The notes below the pieces were generated by a model that worked only from the letters and a program-made list of their open reading frames with translations, had not been told where the DNA came from and searched no databases. The position numbers and the translations under genes are program-made. A stretch of 7,610 nucleotides of DNA from Bacillota bacterium (lineage in GTDB: Bacteria > Bacillota_I > Bacilli_A > RFN20 > CAG-826): the NCBI GenBank assembly GCA_023422095.1, contig JAEZSD010000035.1:1-7610 (forward strand). Reading direction: 5' to 3'. Positions 5,290 through 7,610 of this stretch are shown piece after piece (positions within the stretch are counted from its first letter, which is position 1; every line of letters begins with the position of its first letter).

Positions 5290-6528
5290 TCAAACGGTTG
5301 CCGTTGGAGGATTGACAATATTGTCTTTATTTTTGGGAACGAGGAGAGCTTTATAAGTAGCATCCATCAAGATAGCCCCCAAAGGCGCGAATATCAGTAT
5401 GGAGAGAACCGAAATAGTTAATACTTTATCAGCGTAAATTGGGTCAATGCCGTTCATACCGATAAGAGTGCCTCCAATGGCAGCTTGCACAGTGGCCTTG
5501 GGAATCTCGGATATTGCCACAAACATTTTCTCTTTGAAGGTCAATGGTGTTTTGATTAGGCAGAGGAAAGTGCTCGCCAAACGGAAGGCCATCGCAATGA
5601 AGAGGGCAGCGATGAAAAGAAGAGTTACCCCGGCATTATTTAAGGTTTCAATTTTCACTGAAGTACCAACAAAGACAAACAAGAACATTTCAGAGAAAAC
5701 CCATATCTTGTCAAATTTTGTTGTCAATCGATGAGCGACAGCAGGACGTCGAGCGAAGACGACGATACCCATCGATATAACGCCTAAGAAGCTAGATAGC
5801 GAAACCGGTGTGGAATCGAGAACGCCTTCGACATAAAGTAAAAGGACAGATAATCCAATTAAAATAATAATTTTATATGTATCGCGAATATGAATCTTTT
5901 TAAAGAGCAATGAACAAAGGAAACCAAGAAGAATTCCCGCGCCGACTCCAAATATTAAACTAGTTGGAATTTTGATTAATGTCATGGGATCAAAAGAAGA
6001 CCCTGATCCGTGAGCCAGCATATTTACAAGCGCCATAAAGATGACGATGCAGTAGACATCATCGGCGCTACTTCCAGCGATAATCATTTGAGGAATGCTA
6101 TTCTTTGTGCCGATATTATTGTCGATTAACTTAGCCATTCTCACGACGACAACTGCTGGGCTAACCGCCCCAAGAACAGTTCCAATTATAAGTGATTCAA
6201 CCACAGATAAACCCAACATCAATGGTCCAACAATAGCCATAGCGATAATTTCGAAAGTGGCAGGAATAAAACATAGCAAAATTGCCGGTCTCCCAACCCT
6301 CTTTAAATCGTTAAAATTAAGGGAGAGACCAGCCTTTAACAAAATGATAACTAAAGCGATATTGCGGATTTCACCCGAGATATTGCCAAGTGATTGATCC
6401 ATCAGGCCTAAATATTGCATTCCAATACCGAGTAGCAAAAAACCAATCAGAGAGGGAATGCGAAGCTTAGGAAAAATAATCGAAATTAAAACACCGCCTA
6501 AAAATATGATACTTAAACTTACAAACAT
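5290..6528 (-). CDS. Cation:proton antiporter (CPA superfamily)
   Basis: This 412-residue polytopic membrane protein exchanges Na+ or K+ for protons and so tunes cytoplasmic pH and ion content. It starts in helix 1 and ends soon after the last helix, with about 12-13 hydrophobic segments and no TrkA-N or other regulatory tail. Family marks are P-S-L-I-G-F-L-L-L-G near residue 25, A-L-V-I-I-L-L-K-A-G-L-S-L (58-70), A-V-S-P-A-V-V (121-127) and A-G-S-S-A-D-D-V (151-158). Asp156-Asp157 is the ion-binding pair; this order resembles electrogenic CPA2-like or NhaP2-like proteins, but stoichiometry cannot be read from sequence. AAAGGAGA on the minus strand lies 6 bases before the ATG. It is monocistronic, has its own promoter, and shares a bidirectional terminator with the exporter operon. 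Confidence 0.9.
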   Translation of the reverse strand: MFVSLSIIFLGGVLISIIFPKLRIPSLIGFLLLGIGMQYLGLMDQSLGNISGEIRNIALVIILLKAGLSLNFNDLKRVGRPAILLCFIPATFEIIAMAIVGPLMLGLSVVESLIIGTVLGAVSPAVVVVRMAKLIDNNIGTKNSIPQMIIAGSSADDVYCIVIFMALVNMLAHGSGSSFDPMTLIKIPTSLIFGVGAGILLGFLCSLLFKKIHIRDTYKIIILIGLSVLLLYVEGVLDSTPVSLSSFLGVISMGIVVFARRPAVAHRLTTKFDKIWVFSEMFLFVFVGTSVKIETLNNAGVTLLFIAALFIAMAFRLASTFLCLIKTPLTFKEKMFVAISEIPKATVQAAIGGTLIGMNGIDPIYADKVLTISVLSILIFAPLGAILMDATYKALLVPKNKDNIVNPPTATV

Positions 6529-6625
6529 TTTTTGTCTCCTTTATTTTCATCCGTGAATAATTTTAGACGTCGTCAGCTTGAGATAAGCGGTTTTCTTGCG
6601 AAGGAAGAAGTCATTTCCGCTAATG

Positions 6626-6653
6626 AATATAGCACTCTTCAAACGATAATCAA
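6626..6653 (-). promoter_or_regulatory. Promoter of the antiporter gene
   Basis: On the minus strand TTGATT (6653-6648) is followed after 16 bases by TATATT (6631-6626), itself preceded by TGC, so it is both a -35/-10 and an extended -10 promoter. The TGCTATATT core is identical to that before heliorhodopsin. Transcription would start near 6619, giving a leader of about 90 bases that contains the AAAGGAGA ribosome binding site; I see no convincing riboswitch fold in it. Confidence 0.65.
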
Positions 6654-6727
6654 GTGTTTTAATATAATTAACGCAGAAATCAATTATTTGGAGATGTTAA
6701 ACAGTGAAGAAATGCTCCTTTTATAAC

Positions 6728-6756
6728 TTGGTAAGAAACAATAATGTTTGTATAAT
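6728..6756 (+). promoter_or_regulatory. Promoter of the rubredoxin gene
   Basis: TTGGTA (6728-6733) and a perfect TATAAT (6751-6756) are separated by 17 bases. Transcription would start near 6763, with AGGAGG at 6769-6774 and the ATG 7 bases later. The region 6529-6727 between this promoter and the antiporter start holds only the divergent antiporter promoter and leader. Confidence 0.8.
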
Positions 6757-6781
6757 AAAGAAAGCAAGAGGAGGACTAATT

Positions 6782-6940
6782 ATGGATAAATATGTTTGCA
6801 CTATTTGTGGATTTATCTACGATGAGAAAGAAGGGTATCCCGAAGCTGGCATCAAACCAGGAACAAGATGGGAAGACGTCCCTGAAGATTTCATCTGCCC
6901 TATCTGCGGCGCAGGTAAGAGCGACTTCGTTAGACAATAA
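6782..6940 (+). CDS. Rubredoxin
   Basis: Rubredoxin is a small soluble one-electron carrier with a single iron held by four cysteines. In anaerobes it passes electrons to rubrerythrin, superoxide reductase or flavodiiron oxygen reductases. At 52 residues it has the exact family size, with the ligand pairs C6-T-I-C9-G and C39-P-I-C42-G, the aromatic core (Tyr4, Tyr13, Trp30, Phe37) and the typical P-G-T-x-W-E-D-V-P-E-D-F block. The ATG at 6782 is chosen for its AGGAGG and because the family starts here; an in-frame GTG at 6704 would add a non-family N-terminus and precede the promoter. It is monocistronic, bounded by its own promoter and terminator, and its partner enzyme is not in the window. 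It points to oxygen-sensitive metabolism. Confidence 0.97.
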   Translation: MDKYVCTICGFIYDEKEGYPEAGIKPGTRWEDVPEDFICPICGAGKSDFVRQ

Positions 6941-6948
6941 GCCAATAG

Positions 6949-7009
6949 AACCGCTTATCAATTTGGAAAAATGATTCAACAAATCATCTTATCTTTTAAG
7001 CGGTTTTTT
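6949..7009 (+). terminator. Long compound terminator after rubredoxin
   Basis: An outer stem AACCGCTTA (6949-6957) pairs with TAAGCGGTT (6997-7005) and runs into TTTTTT. Its 39-base loop holds an inner hairpin, ATGATT (6971-6976) with AATCAT (6982-6987). The GC part of the outer stem adjacent to the T tract fits an intrinsic terminator, though the loop is unusually long. Confidence 0.7.
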
Positions 7010-7036
7010 ATATACATTTTTTTATTTCTCTTTTTT

Positions 7037-7045
7037 TGATACAAT
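7037..7045 (+). promoter_or_regulatory. Extended -10 promoter, leaderless start
   Basis: TGATACAAT is an extended -10 (TGn plus TACAAT at 7040-7045). No -35 is visible in the T-rich stretch upstream. The usual start point would be about 7052, the first base of the following ATG, and no Shine-Dalgarno exists, so the mRNA is probably leaderless. Confidence 0.55.
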
Positions 7046-7051
7046 TTTCCC

Positions 7052-7552
7052 ATGGATAAACAAGTGATAACCTTAGCTAATCGCAAAACATTAAACATTG
7101 CTTCCCTGGTATTTTTCTATTTATTTTATGGAATCATATTACTTTCTAATATTGGTTTAATTATTTTTGTAACCATTAATTTTACTCCAGACTATGGTTA
7201 TTATTTTCTCATCATGTTTTCAATTATATTTGGTGGAGTGGCGGGATATTTCTTATTTGACACGATTGCCTTCATTAAGAAACTCAAAGCCAATAATCAA
7301 CTTGGTCAGCCATGTTTGATATTGAACATAGATAAACAAAATATTGTCGTTCATGGTCTATTTGGTTCATATCAAATACCTTTAAACAATATAGTCAAAC
7401 TATCTGGGGACGCTTTCTTCTCTCACTCTTTATTAAGCCTTACATATATCAACAAAAATCGTCAAAAACACTCCATTGATATTGGGATTGTTAATCATAT
7501 CTCAAAAACAAAGAAGGAAATTAAATCAATATTGGTCTCTTACAAGAGATAG
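7052..7552 (+). CDS. Two-helix membrane protein with PH-like C-terminal domain
   Basis: I do not recognise a named family with certainty. The 166-residue protein has two membrane helices (~17-42 and ~50-72), a basic segment K-K-L-K, then a ~80-residue beta-rich soluble part. That part (G-Q-P-C-L-I-L-N-I, V-V-H-G-L-F-G-S-Y-Q-I-P-L-N-N-I-V-K-L, L-L-S-L-T-Y) ends in a helix, the layout of bacterial PH-like/STM3941-type membrane proteins. The phrase I-P-L-x-x-I corresponds to the common 'ipw.dI' turn of that fold. Function is unknown. It is AT-rich. Its start lacks a ribosome binding site and sits at the predicted transcription start. The next gene's AGGAGG overlaps its stop codon, so the two form an operon. 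Confidence 0.8.
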   Translation: MDKQVITLANRKTLNIASLVFFYLFYGIILLSNIGLIIFVTINFTPDYGYYFLIMFSIIFGGVAGYFLFDTIAFIKKLKANNQLGQPCLILNIDKQNIVVHGLFGSYQIPLNNIVKLSGDAFFSHSLLSLTYINKNRQKHSIDIGIVNHISKTKKEIKSILVSYKR

Positions 7553-7565
7553 GAGGATACTTTTT

Positions 7566-7610
7566 ATGGATAAAAACGATTACTTTATCAAGCTTTATAA
7601 TCATCTCGAT
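7566..7610 (+). CDS. Start of a gene cut by the window end
   Basis: An ATG at 7566 follows AGGAGG (7551-7556) with a 9-base spacer. The ribosome binding site overlaps the TAG of the upstream membrane protein, so the genes are translationally coupled. Fifteen codons are visible, beginning M-D-K-N-D-Y-F-I-K-L-Y-N-H-L-D, then the window ends. Such a polar, amphipathic start is found in many proteins (including HAAS/DUF1700-type ones), and no product can be assigned. Confidence 0.7.
   Translation, partial: MDKNDYFIKLYNHLD

Noticed and set aside
5447..6397. Plus-strand frames opposite the antiporter
   Set aside because: They are antisense to the antiporter and have the basic, low-complexity look of shadow translations.
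6529..6619. Riboswitch in the ~90-base antiporter leader
   Set aside because: I see only a small GACGACGTC near-palindrome and no pattern matching known sodium, manganese or c-di-AMP riboswitches; the leader is also short for them.
6532..6726. 64-codon plus-strand frame between the antiporter and rubredoxin
   Set aside because: It needs a TTG start, has no ribosome binding site, lies across the antiporter's leader and promoter, and resembles no family I know. A decayed gene cannot be fully excluded.
6704..6781. 26-residue N-terminal extension of rubredoxin from a GTG
   Set aside because: It starts upstream of the TATAAT promoter, and the family begins at the ATG preceded by AGGAGG.
6582..6959. 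11-bp inverted repeat GATAAGCGGTT (6582-6592) / AACCGCTTATC (6949-6959) flanking rubredoxin
   Set aside because: Several matches of this length are expected by chance in a window of this size; there are no target duplications or transposase, so it is not evidence of a mobile unit.

Overview
The window looks like chromosomal DNA of a low-GC monoderm bacterium, most likely Bacillota or a neighbouring Mollicutes-like Bacilli lineage. The evidence is strong AGGAGG-type ribosome binding sites, consensus TTGnnn/TATAAT and extended -10 promoters, short hairpin-plus-T terminators, low GC (about 20-45% by hand count of single 60-base lines), and a standard code with TGG for Trp and no internal TGA. 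A rubredoxin suggests an anaerobic or microaerobic life, and a heliorhodopsin suggests a habitat that at least sometimes sees light. I cannot name the species.

Region by region: (1) 3-188 is the C-terminal end of a GNAT acetyltransferase. (2) 242-1632 is an AT-rich two-gene cassette. A promoter with three tandem 13-bp repeats drives a Fic-domain protein with an N-terminal VbhA-like antitoxin segment and a C-terminal winged helix-turn-helix, followed 3 nt later by an ASCH-domain protein. It resembles a self-regulating toxin-antitoxin or defence-type module. (3) 1711-2892 holds a complete heliorhodopsin (Schiff-base Lys250, counterion Glu114) followed by a 68-residue TM2-like membrane protein and a strong terminator. 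(4) 2893-5275 is a probable operon of a thiol-type glutathione peroxidase, an FtsX/HrtB-like ABC permease and its ATPase, closed by a bidirectional terminator. (5) 5290-6653 on the minus strand is a cation:proton antiporter with its own promoter. (6) 6728-7009 is a monocistronic rubredoxin gene. (7) 7037-7610 starts with an apparently leaderless gene for a two-helix membrane protein with a PH-like tail, followed by the first 15 codons of another gene.

Taken together, the centre of the window (heliorhodopsin, TM2 protein, peroxidase, putative amphiphile or haem exporter, antiporter, rubredoxin) reads as a membrane, light and redox-stress neighbourhood. That link is inferred from gene order only. 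The most novel-looking items are the Fic-ASCH cassette with its repeat operator and the heliorhodopsin/TM2/peroxidase neighbourhood.
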